From positions 62,001-126,000 of the forward strand of contig NZ_SMUS01000003.1 of NCBI RefSeq assembly GCF_004353185.1: DNA of 64,000 nucleotides. The letters are read 5' to 3'. A model generated the notes under the pieces. The model made no database searches, had not been told where the DNA came from, and was given only the letters and a program-made list of their open reading frames with translations. This document shows, in pieces, positions 17,858 through 26,406 of this stretch (the stretch's first letter is position 1; each line of letters opens with the position of its first letter). This DNA comes from Clostridium cuniculi. Its GTDB lineage: Bacteria; Bacillota; Clostridia; Clostridiales; Clostridiaceae. Made by a program: the position numbers and the translations under genes.

Positions 17858-18034
17858 TTTAGCTGGTTCCCATTTGCAACGAACAGGAGAAACTATAGCT
17901 TCTTCTTTCTTTAATTCTTTAAAAGCTTTATCTATATCTTTACGATCAAGTCCTGATAATTTTTCAACTTCTCCAGCGCTAACTGGTTTTCCAGCTTCTC
18001 TCATAACATTTAAAATAGTTTCTTTAATATCCAT
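17855..18034 (-). CDS. Small winged-helix protein (59 residues)
   Basis: The protein is a bare helix-turn-helix module: IKETILNVMREAGKPVSAGEVEKLSG, then RKDIDKAFKELKKEEAIVSP and a short basic end. This is the shape of a stand-alone winged helix, likely a DNA-binding regulator of unknown target. The start at 18034 follows AGAGGTGA. The previous Met (18043) would overlap that site. Confidence 0.75.
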   Translation of the reverse strand: MDIKETILNVMREAGKPVSAGEVEKLSGLDRKDIDKAFKELKKEEAIVSPVRCKWEPAK

Positions 18035-18130
18035 TAAAATCACCTCTATGAATAATTATTATTATTTAATATTATATCTCTATTATTGTCATAAATCAAT
18101 AAAATATAATAATAAAATGTATACTTTTAA

Positions 18131-18280
18131 TTATTTTACTTCTTTACATAATGGGATTAAGCAAAGTAGTATAATAATACCTATAATTCCAACGATGATT
18201 CCCTGAACCATAAGTCCCTGCCAGACCATAGTCATGCACATTCCAATACCTAATCTTTTATTCCAACAGTTGTTTAAATT
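18131..18280 (-). pseudogene. C-terminal remnant of a membrane protein
   Basis: On the minus strand an open frame without a start codon reads GIGMCMTMVWQGLMVQ, then a strongly hydrophobic run ending LCKEVK and a stop. In-frame stops occur just upstream. It looks like the last two membrane helices of a lost transporter-like protein. The family is not recognisable. Confidence 0.5.
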
Positions 18281-18402
18281 TACAATTTATAGTATAATGC
18301 TTACAAAATATCGAGGTAATCATCAATATTCCTATTTGTGTTGGAATAATAAAAGTTGGAGGTTTTATGAATACAAAAAATAATAAAAGGGGGGAATTAT
18401 AA

Positions 18403-18726
18403 ATGAATGGAGAAAGTCTTATATTGTTGATTATAGGTATTTATCTATTAATATCTGCTTATCTTATAATTTTTAAAGAAAAATTATTTACTATATTATT
18501 TGGGTATACATATAGAAATGCTAAATCAATTATAGATAAAAGTAAGTTAAATAGTAGATTGGGTTTAATAAGTAGTGGCTTTGGAATAGCTTTTATTATT
18601 ATAGCAATAATAAGTATTTTTTATAGTAATATAATTTTAGATCAAATTATATCATTAGTATTTATAGCTTTTATTTTTAATATGATATTTATTATCATAG
18701 ATATAAAGAGAGGATATTATAATTAG
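18403..18726 (+). CDS. Small membrane protein, DUF3784-like
   Basis: The 107-residue protein has three hydrophobic helices: residues about 5-25, 55-75 and 80-100. The first and second are separated by a loop with KEKLFTILFGYTYRN. The length and layout match the DUF3784 family of clostridial membrane proteins with no known role. A GGGGGG site precedes the ATG. Confidence 0.7.
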   Translation: MNGESLILLIIGIYLLISAYLIIFKEKLFTILFGYTYRNAKSIIDKSKLNSRLGLISSGFGIAFIIIAIISIFYSNIILDQIISLVFIAFIFNMIFIIIDIKRGYYN

Positions 18727-18793
18727 TTATATATTATTCTAATAATTATTGCTTTGATAAAAAGTATTGAGAAAAAAATTAATATTTATCATA

Positions 18794-18874
18794 TTGAAAA
18801 ATAGAATAGCATAGTATATAATAAAGAAAAAGGACAAAGGTGTTCTAAGAAAGAAGACCTTTGTCCTTTTTTTT
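18794..18874 (+). promoter_or_regulatory. Promoter and terminator-like leader hairpin of amt
   Basis: TTGAAA (18794-18799), 17 bp and TATAAT (18817-18822) form a near-consensus promoter, which places transcript start near 18829. Immediately after it, a 15-bp stem (AAAAAGGACAAAGGT with ACCTTTGTCCTTTTT) is followed by an eight-T run (18827-18874). A complete terminator between promoter and gene suggests transcription attenuation of amt, for example by an antiterminator protein or an RNA signal. Confidence 0.65.
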
Positions 18875-18895
18875 ATTTTTTTAGGGGGTGTAGAT

Positions 18896-20641
18896 ATGAA
18901 TAATACAATGATTGTTGATACTATGTGGGTGTTTCTTACTGCTATTTTGGTTTTCTTTATGAATTTGGGGTTTGCAGCTGTTGAAGCTGGATTTGCAAGA
19001 TCAAAAAATACAGTTAATATACTATCAAAAAACTTTATTGTATTTGCTGTTTCATCTTTAGGATTTCTAATTATCGGTTGGGGACTAATGTTTGGAGGGG
19101 ATAATCCTTTAATTGGAACACAACATCTATTTATTTTAGGAGACTCATACCTTTCTTATTACAAGGATACATTAACATCAAATGTTCCCTTTTGGGGAAA
19201 ATTTTTCTTTCAATTAGTTTTCTGTGGTACTGCAGCAACTATAGTTTCAGGAGCTGTTGCTGAACGTGTTAAATATATATCTTTTATTATATTTTCATTT
19301 ATTCTTACACTTTTCATATATCCCATTGTAGGACATTGGGTGTGGGGAGGAGGCTGGTTAGCTGACCTTGGATTTATGGATTTTGCAGGTGATACAGTTG
19401 TTCATTCTGTTGGAGGTTGGGCAGCACTTGCTGGAGCATTAATTCTTGGGCCACGTATTGGAAAGTATGGTAAAGAGGGAAAAGTAAATGCTATTCCAGG
19501 ACATAATATGTCATTAGCTGTTATAGGATTATTTGTTCTTTGGCTTGGATGGTTTGGATTTAATCCTGGATCTACAATGAGTTTTCAAAATCCATCAGAT
19601 GTTATGCATATACTTATGACAACTAACACAGCAGCAATTGCGGCTATATTAACATCAACTATAACTTCTTGGATTTTTATAGGCAAACCAGATTTAGGAA
19701 TGACTATAAATGGATGTTTAGCAGGTTTAGTTGGAATTACAGGTAGCTGTGCATATGTAAGTATTTCTGCTTCATTAATAATTGGAGCAATTGCTGGGGT
19801 TATTGTTGTATTTGCAGTGATGTTTTTTGATAGAATAAAAGTTGATGACCCAGTTGGTGCAACATCAGTTCATCTTGGTTGTGGTGTTTTTGGTACTATT
19901 TGTGTTGGATTGTTTGCAAAGGAAGGAGTTACAACTCTTTCTACTCAAAATGGTCTTTTCTATGGTGGAGGATTTAAATTACTAGGTATTCAACTTTTAG
20001 GAATAATTGCTGTAGGTGTATTTGTATTTGCTGCATCTTTATTAGTTTGGTTTATAATTAAGAAGACAATAGGAATTAGAGTATCTCGTGAAGAAGAAAT
20101 TGCTGGTCTTGATATTGGTGAACATGGAAATATTGCTTATCCAGATTTTGCGCCAGTTACTACTATGACAGGATTATCAACTGGAATTGAAGTTATAAAA
20201 TCAGCTGTTACTACTGTTTCAAAATCTGAAAATACTGTTTTACCTGATGAAGCAATACCAGTAGTGCATAATGAACATTCTGGTAGTAAGATGACAAAGG
20301 TTACTATTATTATGAATCAAACTAAGTTATCAGAACTTCAAGAAGCTCTTGATAAGCTTGGTATAACAGGTGTTACTGTTACAAATGTTCTTGGATATGG
20401 TATGCAAAAAGGACAATTAACTTATTTCTTAGGTAGGGCTATAGATACTAGGTTACTTCCAAAGGTTAAAGTTGAAGTTGTAATATGTAAGATACCAGTT
20501 CAAACATTGGTTGAAACTGTTCAAAAGGTACTTTATACAGGAAATATTGGAGATGGTAAGATCTTTATCTATGATGTTGAAGATGTAATTAAAATTCGTA
20601 CTAATGAACATGGATATGATGCATTACAAGATGAAGAGTAA
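18896..20641 (+). CDS. amt: Ammonium transporter with fused PII domain
   Basis: Residues about 1-400 are an Amt channel with eleven helices, including DFAGDTVVHSVGGWAALAGA and the pore histidines (GATSVHLGCGVFG). After a linker of about 60 residues, residues about 465-581 form a complete PII (GlnB/GlnK) domain, recognisable by ITGVTVTNVLGYGMQKG, LLPKVKVEVVI, TGNIGDGKIF and IRTNEHG. PII normally plugs Amt when nitrogen is plentiful; here regulator and channel are one chain. The T-loop tyrosine that is uridylylated in enterobacteria is not conserved (GRAID in place of GAEY). GGGGGTG precedes the ATG. Confidence 0.93.
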   Translation: MNNTMIVDTMWVFLTAILVFFMNLGFAAVEAGFARSKNTVNILSKNFIVFAVSSLGFLIIGWGLMFGGDNPLIGTQHLFILGDSYLSYYKDTLTSNVPFWGKFFFQLVFCGTAATIVSGAVAERVKYISFIIFSFILTLFIYPIVGHWVWGGGWLADLGFMDFAGDTVVHSVGGWAALAGALILGPRIGKYGKEGKVNAIPGHNMSLAVIGLFVLWLGWFGFNPGSTMSFQNPSDVMHILMTTNTAAIAAILTSTITSWIFIGKPDLGMTINGCLAGLVGITGSCAYVSISASLIIGAIAGVIVVFAVMFFDRIKVDDPVGATSVHLGCGVFGTICVGLFAKEGVTTLSTQNGLFYGGGFKLLGIQLLGIIAVGVFVFAASLLVWFIIKKTIGIRVSREEEIAGLDIGEHGNIAYPDFAPVTTMTGLSTGIEVIKSAVTTVSKSENTVLPDEAIPVVHNEHSGSKMTKVTIIMNQTKLSELQEALDKLGITGVTVTNVLGYGMQKGQLTYFLGRAIDTRLLPKVKVEVVICKIPVQTLVETVQKVLYTGNIGDGKIFIYDVEDVIKIRTNEHGYDALQDEE

Positions 20642-20662
20642 TAATTTCAACAATTAATTAAG

Positions 20663-20702
20663 AAAAAGTGCTAATCTTTGGAGGATGGAGCACTTTTTTC
20701 TT
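20663..20702 (+). terminator. Terminator after amt
   Basis: AAAAAGTGCT pairs with AGCACTTTTT across a 16-base loop and is followed by a T run. Confidence 0.85.
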
Positions 20703-20818
20703 TAGTTTTAAGAGGTAAAAACATTCTATTTTTACTTTTTTTAGTGTATAATTAATTCGAGAACTGATGAGAAATTGTATTATATATGACTTTATAATAT
20801 ATATAATATGGAGATTTA

Positions 20819-20844
20819 AAAGGATGTCTAAGTGGACATCCTTT
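20819..20844 (+). promoter_or_regulatory. Leader hairpin upstream of the DUF815 ATPase gene
   Basis: AAAGGATGTC pairs perfectly with GACATCCTTT across a six-base loop (taagtg), 60 bases before the ATPase start. The following tail (ATATTATAG) is only weakly T-rich, so this may be a weak terminator, an attenuator or a stabilising 5-prime hairpin. TATAAT boxes lie just upstream. Confidence 0.45.
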
Positions 20845-20903
20845 ATATTATAGAAAGAAAAATAGGGGCTATTTCATAAGAAGAAAAAATTGGGGGTTAT
20901 TAT

Positions 20904-22091
20904 ATGAAAAAATTAGAAGAAATAAATATGAAGATTAGATCATTTGTAGTATTTAATAATGTATTAGAAGATGATGTTATGAAGGCATTTCTTAATATGA
21001 TAGATATTAAAGAAAAAAGTGATATTAAAAAAGTGGAAGAATACAGTAATTTTACACGTAAGCTATTCGAAAAAAGTGAAAATTTTTCTGATTATATATG
21101 GAATCTTATTATGTTTGATGAAAATATATATGTTCGTAAACTAGCTAGCAAAGAAATAACTTCTAATATGCTTAAACAATGTGTACTACATGAACTACAA
21201 ACCTTACAGGAGATTGCTACAATAACATCACAAGATATAAGAAATGAAATTGAATATAATGGATTCATGGCAGAATGGTCGACAAACATAGAATATGATT
21301 TCAATGAAATGTATGAAGAAAGAATGGAAAAGTTATTTACAGTTGGCTATGGTATTTACTCAAATAATATAATGTTTACTTATAATAAAGGAAAAGTTGT
21401 TCCAGTAAAATATCCTGATAATATTAAGCTATCAAGTCATATTGGTTATGAAAGAGAGAGAAAAAGGATTATAGATAACACATATGCATTTATAAAAGGA
21501 AAACCAGCAGCTAATGTTCTTTTATATGGTGATGCTGGAACAGGTAAATCATCTACAGTAAAGGCAATTGTAAATGAATATGCTAATGAAGGGTTAAGGA
21601 TGATTGAAGTTAGGAAAGGTGATTTACTTGAAATTCCAAAGCTTATTGAAGAGCTTGCAAATAATCCATTAAAGTTTATTTTATTTATTGATGATTTATC
21701 CTTTGCAAAGAATAATGAGGAAATAGGTGCATTAAAAGCAATTTTAGAAGGTTCTGTAACAGCAAAAACATCAAATGTTGTTATTTATGCAACAAGTAAT
21801 AGACGTCATTTAGTTCAAGAATCATTTTCAGAACGTGAAGGTGATGATATTCATAGAAATGAAACAATCCAAGAGCAAATTTCATTATCAGATCGTTTCG
21901 GATTGTCTATTTGTTTTTCAAAGCCAGGTAAAAAAGAATATCTAGATATTATACATGGATTGATTGAAGAATATGAAGTTAAAGATATTGAGAATATTGA
22001 TATGTTAGCAGAGCAACATGCTATGTCAAGGGGAGGACGTTCAGGTAGAACTGCTCGTCAGTTTGTAGAATATTTAAAAAGTATAGAGTAA
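20904..22091 (+). CDS. DUF815-family AAA+ ATPase
   Basis: The 395-residue protein has an N-terminal helical region of about 180 residues and a C-terminal AAA+ core: Walker A YGDAGTGKSS, Walker B FILFIDDLSF, sensor YATSNRRHL and an arginine-finger region SLSDRFGL. The family (DUF815) is common in bacteria, has MoxR/DnaA-like folds and no assigned substrate. GGGGG lies 8 bases before the ATG. It is apparently monocistronic. Confidence 0.88.
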   Translation: MKKLEEINMKIRSFVVFNNVLEDDVMKAFLNMIDIKEKSDIKKVEEYSNFTRKLFEKSENFSDYIWNLIMFDENIYVRKLASKEITSNMLKQCVLHELQTLQEIATITSQDIRNEIEYNGFMAEWSTNIEYDFNEMYEERMEKLFTVGYGIYSNNIMFTYNKGKVVPVKYPDNIKLSSHIGYERERKRIIDNTYAFIKGKPAANVLLYGDAGTGKSSTVKAIVNEYANEGLRMIEVRKGDLLEIPKLIEELANNPLKFILFIDDLSFAKNNEEIGALKAILEGSVTAKTSNVVIYATSNRRHLVQESFSEREGDDIHRNETIQEQISLSDRFGLSICFSKPGKKEYLDIIHGLIEEYEVKDIENIDMLAEQHAMSRGGRSGRTARQFVEYLKSIE

Positions 22092-22216
22092 GCTAACTAC
22101 TAAATCTATGTTAGGACAGCAGTATTAATAGATTGGAATATTTTTGACTTTTAAAAAATCTATAAAAATTATATAATTAACTCATCAAAGTATGAATTTA
22201 GAAGTGAGGCATTATA

Positions 22217-22528
22217 ATGGCGAAAAGTAAGAAACGTAAGAATAAGGCAGTAAATAAAAAAGCTAGTAGTATAAAAAATAAAAAGGTTATTAAAGAAGAA
22301 AATAATATAAAGGCAAAGGGTCCTTTTATGAATTTAATGAGTAAAAAGTGGCCAAGAATCATACTGCATATTATTACAGCTATAATATGGATATTTTTCT
22401 TAGTAGATTTTTTAACCTTCCAACAAACAGTAGGATTTCCTAACCCTATATTATCAATTTTAGCATTAGTTGTGTTAATGTTAGAATACTCAGTTTCTAA
22501 AGGATTAAATGATAATTTAAAGAAATAG
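22217..22528 (+). CDS. Lys-rich small membrane protein
   Basis: The 103-residue protein has an extremely basic N-terminal tail of about 45 residues (AKSKKRKNKAVNKKASSIKN and more Lys), followed by two hydrophobic helices (about 50-70 and 76-92). The tail would face the cytoplasm and could bind RNA, DNA or phospholipid headgroups. I do not recognise a family. A terminator follows directly. Confidence 0.75.
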   Translation: MAKSKKRKNKAVNKKASSIKNKKVIKEENNIKAKGPFMNLMSKKWPRIILHIITAIIWIFFLVDFLTFQQTVGFPNPILSILALVVLMLEYSVSKGLNDNLKK

Positions 22529-22554
22529 ATTTTTAAAATAATAAATAAGAGGTT

Positions 22555-22590
22555 AAAGAGAAAATAACGAACATGTTATTTTCTCTTTTT
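22555..22590 (+). terminator. Terminator after the Lys-rich membrane protein
   Basis: AAAGAGAAAATAAC pairs with GTTATTTTCTCTTT around a six-base loop and is followed by TT. Confidence 0.9.
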
Positions 22591-22686
22591 GCTATTTATA
22601 AGAAAAATAATGTAGCAATAATTAAAAGCTATACATAATATATATTACCTATTATAAAATATTTCTTAAATAAAAAGGAGGATATT

Positions 22687-23274
22687 ATGAGGAAGACAAG
22701 CATTATTCGAGCTTTAAAATTAATTTTAAATTCAGATTTTCTAGATTTAACAATTAATTCTGATACCTCTAATTATGGATTAAGATTTTATACTGCTTTT
22801 AATAGAATAGAGGCTGTAAATGAAATGCCTCAATTAGTGAGATGTAATAATCTAGTGAATTTAACTGCCAATATTATTACACCAGTAGGTTATACAAGTG
22901 AATTTGATAATTTAAATAGAGAAACTTTTATTCCAGTAACAGATATAGTGGCAGTTGCATTAGTAGTAAAACCTGATAAGCTAGATGAATTTTTAAGGCA
23001 ATTAAACAATGTGTATTCATTTATTCCATTACCTCATAAAAGTAGATTTAATAGTAATAGAGAGTTATTAGAATTATTTATTTTTAATCAAGATACTAAA
23101 AATTTTGATATAGGGGTTAATGCAATAGATCGTTCTAATAATCCAGTTAAGGGAAGAGTTATTGCAGATGATAATGATTTAATATGGATTAGAGGAATAG
23201 ATGATAATGTACCTCCAACTTTCTATATTGTATTAATGGATAATATATCATTTATTAATCCAATAGATAGTTAG
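22687..23274 (+). CDS. Uncharacterised 195-residue protein
   Basis: I do not recognise this soluble protein. It is rich in Asn and Asp, with two halves that look beta-rich (residues about 15-100 and 120-195) and a central segment LDEFLRQLNNVYSFIPLPHKS. There are no signal peptide, membrane helix or metal motifs, and a single cysteine. AAAAGGAGG precedes the ATG. Codon use resembles its neighbours, so it is probably a native gene. Confidence 0.75.
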   Translation: MRKTSIIRALKLILNSDFLDLTINSDTSNYGLRFYTAFNRIEAVNEMPQLVRCNNLVNLTANIITPVGYTSEFDNLNRETFIPVTDIVAVALVVKPDKLDEFLRQLNNVYSFIPLPHKSRFNSNRELLELFIFNQDTKNFDIGVNAIDRSNNPVKGRVIADDNDLIWIRGIDDNVPPTFYIVLMDNISFINPIDS

Positions 23275-23338
23275 AGACAGTTCTTCACATATTTATAATA
23301 AGAAAAATAATTAGTAATGATATTAGCTAAAAAGATAT

Positions 23339-23425
23339 TTGACAAATTTTAGAATATAATATAAAATAAATTTAGTCGAGTAGCAAGAAAGCGTAAATCC
23401 AGATGGATTTGCGCTTTCTTTTTTT
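23339..23425 (+). promoter_or_regulatory. Promoter and terminator-like leader of the MATE gene
   Basis: TTGACA (23339-23344), 17 bp and TAAAAT (23362-23367) form a promoter. About 12 bases after the expected start, AAGAAAGCGTAAATCC pairs with GGATTTGCGCTTTCTT (one G-U) and is followed by seven T residues. A further small hairpin (AATAGCTTT with AAAGCTATT, 23470-23486) sits just before the ribosome site. The order promoter, terminator, gene suggests a regulated leader. It does not match a riboswitch class that I can name. Confidence 0.6.
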
Positions 23426-23503
23426 CGTTAAAAATGAAAAAGTTGTTACTACTAGGGTTGTAATAGCTTTCCGAAAAAGCTATTTTATATGAAAGGAGAA
23501 AAT

Positions 23504-24910
23504 TTGGAGAAAGAAATTAAAATGAACAAAATGGGAACAATAGCAGTTCCAAAAGTTATGCTTAGTATGGGGATACCAATAGTTTTATCAATGGTATTAC
23601 AAGCTTGCTATAATATAGTTGATAGTATATTTGTAGCTAGAATACAAGACTCAGGGGGAATAGTTCATGCAGGAGAGTACGCTGTAAATGCTCTTACATT
23701 AGCATTTCCTATACAGATGCTTATCGTAGCATTTGGAATAGGAACAGGGGTAGGTGTTAATGCGTTACTTTCAAAAACACTTGGGCAAAATGAACCTAAG
23801 AAAGTAGCAAGAGTTGCTGGAAATGCTGTATCATTAGGTATTATTATTTATATATGCTTTTTTATATTTGGAATATTGGGAATTGATATTTATTTAAAGA
23901 GTCAGACTGCTGATACTGTTATTTTATCAATGGGAAAAACTTATTTAATGATTTGTACACTATTATCATTTGGGATGATTATGTTTTCTATTTATGAGAA
24001 GGTTTTACAATCAACAGGAAAAACAGTATGTTCTACAATAGCACAAGTTGTAGGAGCTATAACAAACATAGTACTAGATCCAATATTAATATTTGGATGG
24101 TTTGGTTGTCCTAAAATGGGTATTGCTGGTGCTGCATATGCAACTGTAATTGGACAAGTAGTATCTATGTTAATAGCAATGTACTTCCATTATAAAAAGA
24201 ACAAAGAAATATCAAATGGGATAGCTTATTTAAAATTAGATAAAAAAATAGTTAAAGAAATATATGTTGTAGGTCTTCCTGCTATTATAATGCAAGCTTT
24301 AATGTCATTTATGACATATGGAGTAAATATTATATTTGGAGCAGTATCTATGGCAGCAGTAACAGCCTATGGAGTATTTTACAAGATACAACAATTTATA
24401 TTATTTGCAGCATTAGGTTTAAGGGATGCAATTACTCCAATTGTAGCTTTTAACTATGGAATGGGAGATCATAAGAGAGTAAAACAGGGAATTAAATATG
24501 GTATTTTATATACTAGTATTATAATGATTATTGGAACTATAGGACTTCAAATTTTTGCAGTGCCTTTAGTTAATTTATTTGGTTTATCAGATGAAACAGC
24601 AAGACTTTGTATTTTATCAATACGTGTTATTTCAGTGGGATTTTTATTTGCAGGATGTAGCATTGCAATTCAAGGTGTTTTCCAGGCATTAGGATGTGGA
24701 ATAAGTTCATTAGTTGTTTCACTTTTACGATTATGTGTTGTTGTATTACCTCTTGCTTGGCTATTCTCTAAATTTTCAAATGGAATAAATATAATGTGGC
24801 TTGCATTTCCAATAGCTGAGGTTGTTGCCTTAGTAGTGGCAATTATTCTTATGATAAAAGCTAATAGAAGTAAGATTTTAACTATAGATAAGTATAGTGA
24901 ATCAGCATAA
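23504..24910 (+). CDS. MATE-family multidrug efflux transporter
   Basis: The protein has 469 residues from the chosen start and twelve hydrophobic helices. The two-fold related halves begin PKVMLSMGIPIVLSMVLQA and PAIIMQALMSFMTYGVN. These transporters export cationic drugs or metabolites using sodium or proton gradients. I choose the TTG at 23504, because AAAGGAG lies 6 bases upstream. The in-frame ATG at 23489 would place this ribosome site inside the gene and has none of its own. It follows a terminator-bearing leader. Confidence 0.9.
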   Translation: MEKEIKMNKMGTIAVPKVMLSMGIPIVLSMVLQACYNIVDSIFVARIQDSGGIVHAGEYAVNALTLAFPIQMLIVAFGIGTGVGVNALLSKTLGQNEPKKVARVAGNAVSLGIIIYICFFIFGILGIDIYLKSQTADTVILSMGKTYLMICTLLSFGMIMFSIYEKVLQSTGKTVCSTIAQVVGAITNIVLDPILIFGWFGCPKMGIAGAAYATVIGQVVSMLIAMYFHYKKNKEISNGIAYLKLDKKIVKEIYVVGLPAIIMQALMSFMTYGVNIIFGAVSMAAVTAYGVFYKIQQFILFAALGLRDAITPIVAFNYGMGDHKRVKQGIKYGILYTSIIMIIGTIGLQIFAVPLVNLFGLSDETARLCILSIRVISVGFLFAGCSIAIQGVFQALGCGISSLVVSLLRLCVVVLPLAWLFSKFSNGINIMWLAFPIAEVVALVVAIILMIKANRSKILTIDKYSESA

Positions 24911-24996
24911 ATGAAATAAATGTATATGGATATTGACTTATTTTGTAGAATTATTTAGAATTGTAGGGAATATTTATTAAAACAGGAGGATTTATC

Positions 24997-25317
24997 ATGG
25001 CAGGAAATAGAGTAATATGTCATTGTAAAAATGTAGATTATATAACTATAAGAAAGGCAATGATAGCAGGTGCAAGAACTTTAGAAGAAATAAAAGAGAT
25101 GACAGGTGCAGCTACTGGTTGTGGAAGATGTGCAGGAGAAATTGAAAAAATATTAGCTTCTGTATGTGGATGTAAAAATGTTTCTCTTGAAGATGTAGTA
25201 AACTCTGTGAAAAATGGAGCTGAAACAGTAGAAAGAGTTGGAGAAGAAACTGGTGCTGGAACATGTTGTGGAAGATGTAAGGCATTAATACAAAATGTTA
25301 TTGATATAAAGAGATAA
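24997..25317 (+). CDS. Tandem BFD-like [2Fe-2S] protein
   Basis: The 106-residue protein contains two BFD-like modules. The first has CHC (residues about 9-11) and GCGRC. The second has CGC and CCGRC, with matching helices between (TIRKAMIAGARTLEEIKEMTGA and LEDVVNSVKNGAETVERVGE). Each CxC...CxxC set can hold a [2Fe-2S] cluster. Such proteins pass electrons, for example to ferritin-like stores or oxidoreductases. The duplication within one chain is clear. It is a single gene with GGAGG and a terminator. Confidence 0.88.
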   Translation: MAGNRVICHCKNVDYITIRKAMIAGARTLEEIKEMTGAATGCGRCAGEIEKILASVCGCKNVSLEDVVNSVKNGAETVERVGEETGAGTCCGRCKALIQNVIDIKR

Positions 25318-25334
25318 TGTAATTTTACTTTTTA

Positions 25335-25373
25335 AAAAAATCAGTAAGTATAATAACTTGCTGATTTTTTTTG
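25335..25373 (+). terminator. Terminator after the BFD-like gene
   Basis: AAATCAGTAAGT pairs with ACTTGCTGATTT (one mismatch) and is followed by a long T run. Confidence 0.85.
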
Positions 25374-25398
25374 TTTTAAAAATTATAAATGGATTTAT

Positions 25399-25457
25399 TT
25401 GACAACTATATCATTTAATGATATAGTTTGATTATTGATATATCATTTAATGATATA
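25399..25457 (+). promoter_or_regulatory. Promoter with two perfect PadR-type operators
   Basis: TTGACA (25399-25404) and TATAGT (25422-25427) are 17 bp apart. Operator 1 (25405-25427) is a perfect palindrome with 11-bp arms that fills the spacer and -10 box. Operator 2 (25439-25457, TATATCATTTAATGATATA) has 9-bp arms of the same sequence just after the expected transcript start. Centres are 32 bp apart, about three helical turns. PadR, encoded directly downstream, would repress its own operon here. Confidence 0.85.
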
Positions 25458-25472
25458 GTGACGGAGGTAGAT

Positions 25473-25793
25473 ATGGCAAGAAAAGATTCTATTAATGTTG
25501 GTGAATTAACAGATGCTGCTTTTTATATTTTATCAAGTGTAGTAGAAGAGAAACATGGATATTTAATTATGAAGACTATTGAAAATTTGACAGATGGTAA
25601 GTTCACTATAGGTCCAGCATCACTCTATACAACATTGAAAAAACTATTATTAGCGGATTTAGTTAAACTAAATTGTGAAAGTGATGAAAATAAAAAAGTA
25701 TACAAAATTACTGATAAAGGGAGAGAAATGCTTTTAAAAGAGATAGAACGAAAGAGGATGATGATTAAGTTTGCAGAAAATTTTTTAAAGTAG
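25473..25793 (+). CDS. PadR-family transcriptional repressor
   Basis: The 106-residue protein has the PadR winged helix: LTDAAFYILSSVVEEKHGYLIMKTIE, GPASLYTTLKKLLLADLVKL and the wing KKVYKITDKGREML. The short C-terminal helix mediates dimerisation. I start at the ATG at 25473, where GGAGG is correctly spaced. The open frame upstream runs through the operators. It is followed 15 bases later by a DUF2812 gene, a very common pairing in firmicutes. It probably represses its own operon. Confidence 0.92.
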   Translation: MARKDSINVGELTDAAFYILSSVVEEKHGYLIMKTIENLTDGKFTIGPASLYTTLKKLLLADLVKLNCESDENKKVYKITDKGREMLLKEIERKRMMIKFAENFLK

Positions 25794-25808
25794 AGAGGTA
25801 AGGGATAA

Positions 25809-26357
25809 ATGAGAAATAAATATGTCATTATAAGTGGATTAGCATTTAGTGAAGAAACAGATTTAGAAAAATTAAATAGATATGCTAAAGAGGGGTGGTT
25901 ATTAGAAAGTATTACCGGTGGCTTTTTTTATAAGTTAAAAAAAGATAAACCACAAGATATAATTTATAATTTGGATTATCAAAGAGAAGCTGATGAAGAA
26001 TATTTTAACATATTTAAAGAAGCTGGTTGGAATCAAGTAGTTTCTGTAGGAAATTATATACACATTTTTTCTGCTCGAGCTGGCACTAAACCAATATATA
26101 GCGATAAAGAGTCAGAGATAGATAAATATACTAGAATTAGAGATACTACTAAAAAAGGATCAATATATTCTTTAATAATAGGGTTAATATTAATTGGAAT
26201 GAGTACTATATCATTAATTACTATTAAACCTGTATTTGTATTACTTGAAGGACTATTTTTAGTTGATTTAATTGTATTTATATTTAATTTTATGCCATAT
26301 ATAGCTTATAATAAGAGAATTAATAAAATTATTAAATATGATAGTAATAAAAAGTAA
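25809..26357 (+). CDS. DUF2812-family membrane protein
   Basis: The 182-residue protein has an N-terminal domain of about 100 residues with the DUF2812 pattern (LNRYAKEGWLLESI, then YNLDYQ and YFNIFKEAGWNQV). Two C-terminal helices follow (about 118-138 and 142-164). In known loci these proteins are partners of PadR repressors and are thought to act at the membrane, with no defined substrate. Its operon position here is typical. Confidence 0.88.
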   Translation: MRNKYVIISGLAFSEETDLEKLNRYAKEGWLLESITGGFFYKLKKDKPQDIIYNLDYQREADEEYFNIFKEAGWNQVVSVGNYIHIFSARAGTKPIYSDKESEIDKYTRIRDTTKKGSIYSLIIGLILIGMSTISLITIKPVFVLLEGLFLVDLIVFIFNFMPYIAYNKRINKIIKYDSNKK

Positions 26358-26406
26358 ATATAAGATAGTTCCATTGATGAAATTATATGAATGGAGTTGA
26401 GATACG

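Noticed and set aside
17844..18206. A plus-strand frame opposite the small winged-helix gene
   Set aside because: It is antisense to a gene with clear motifs, ribosome site and terminator.
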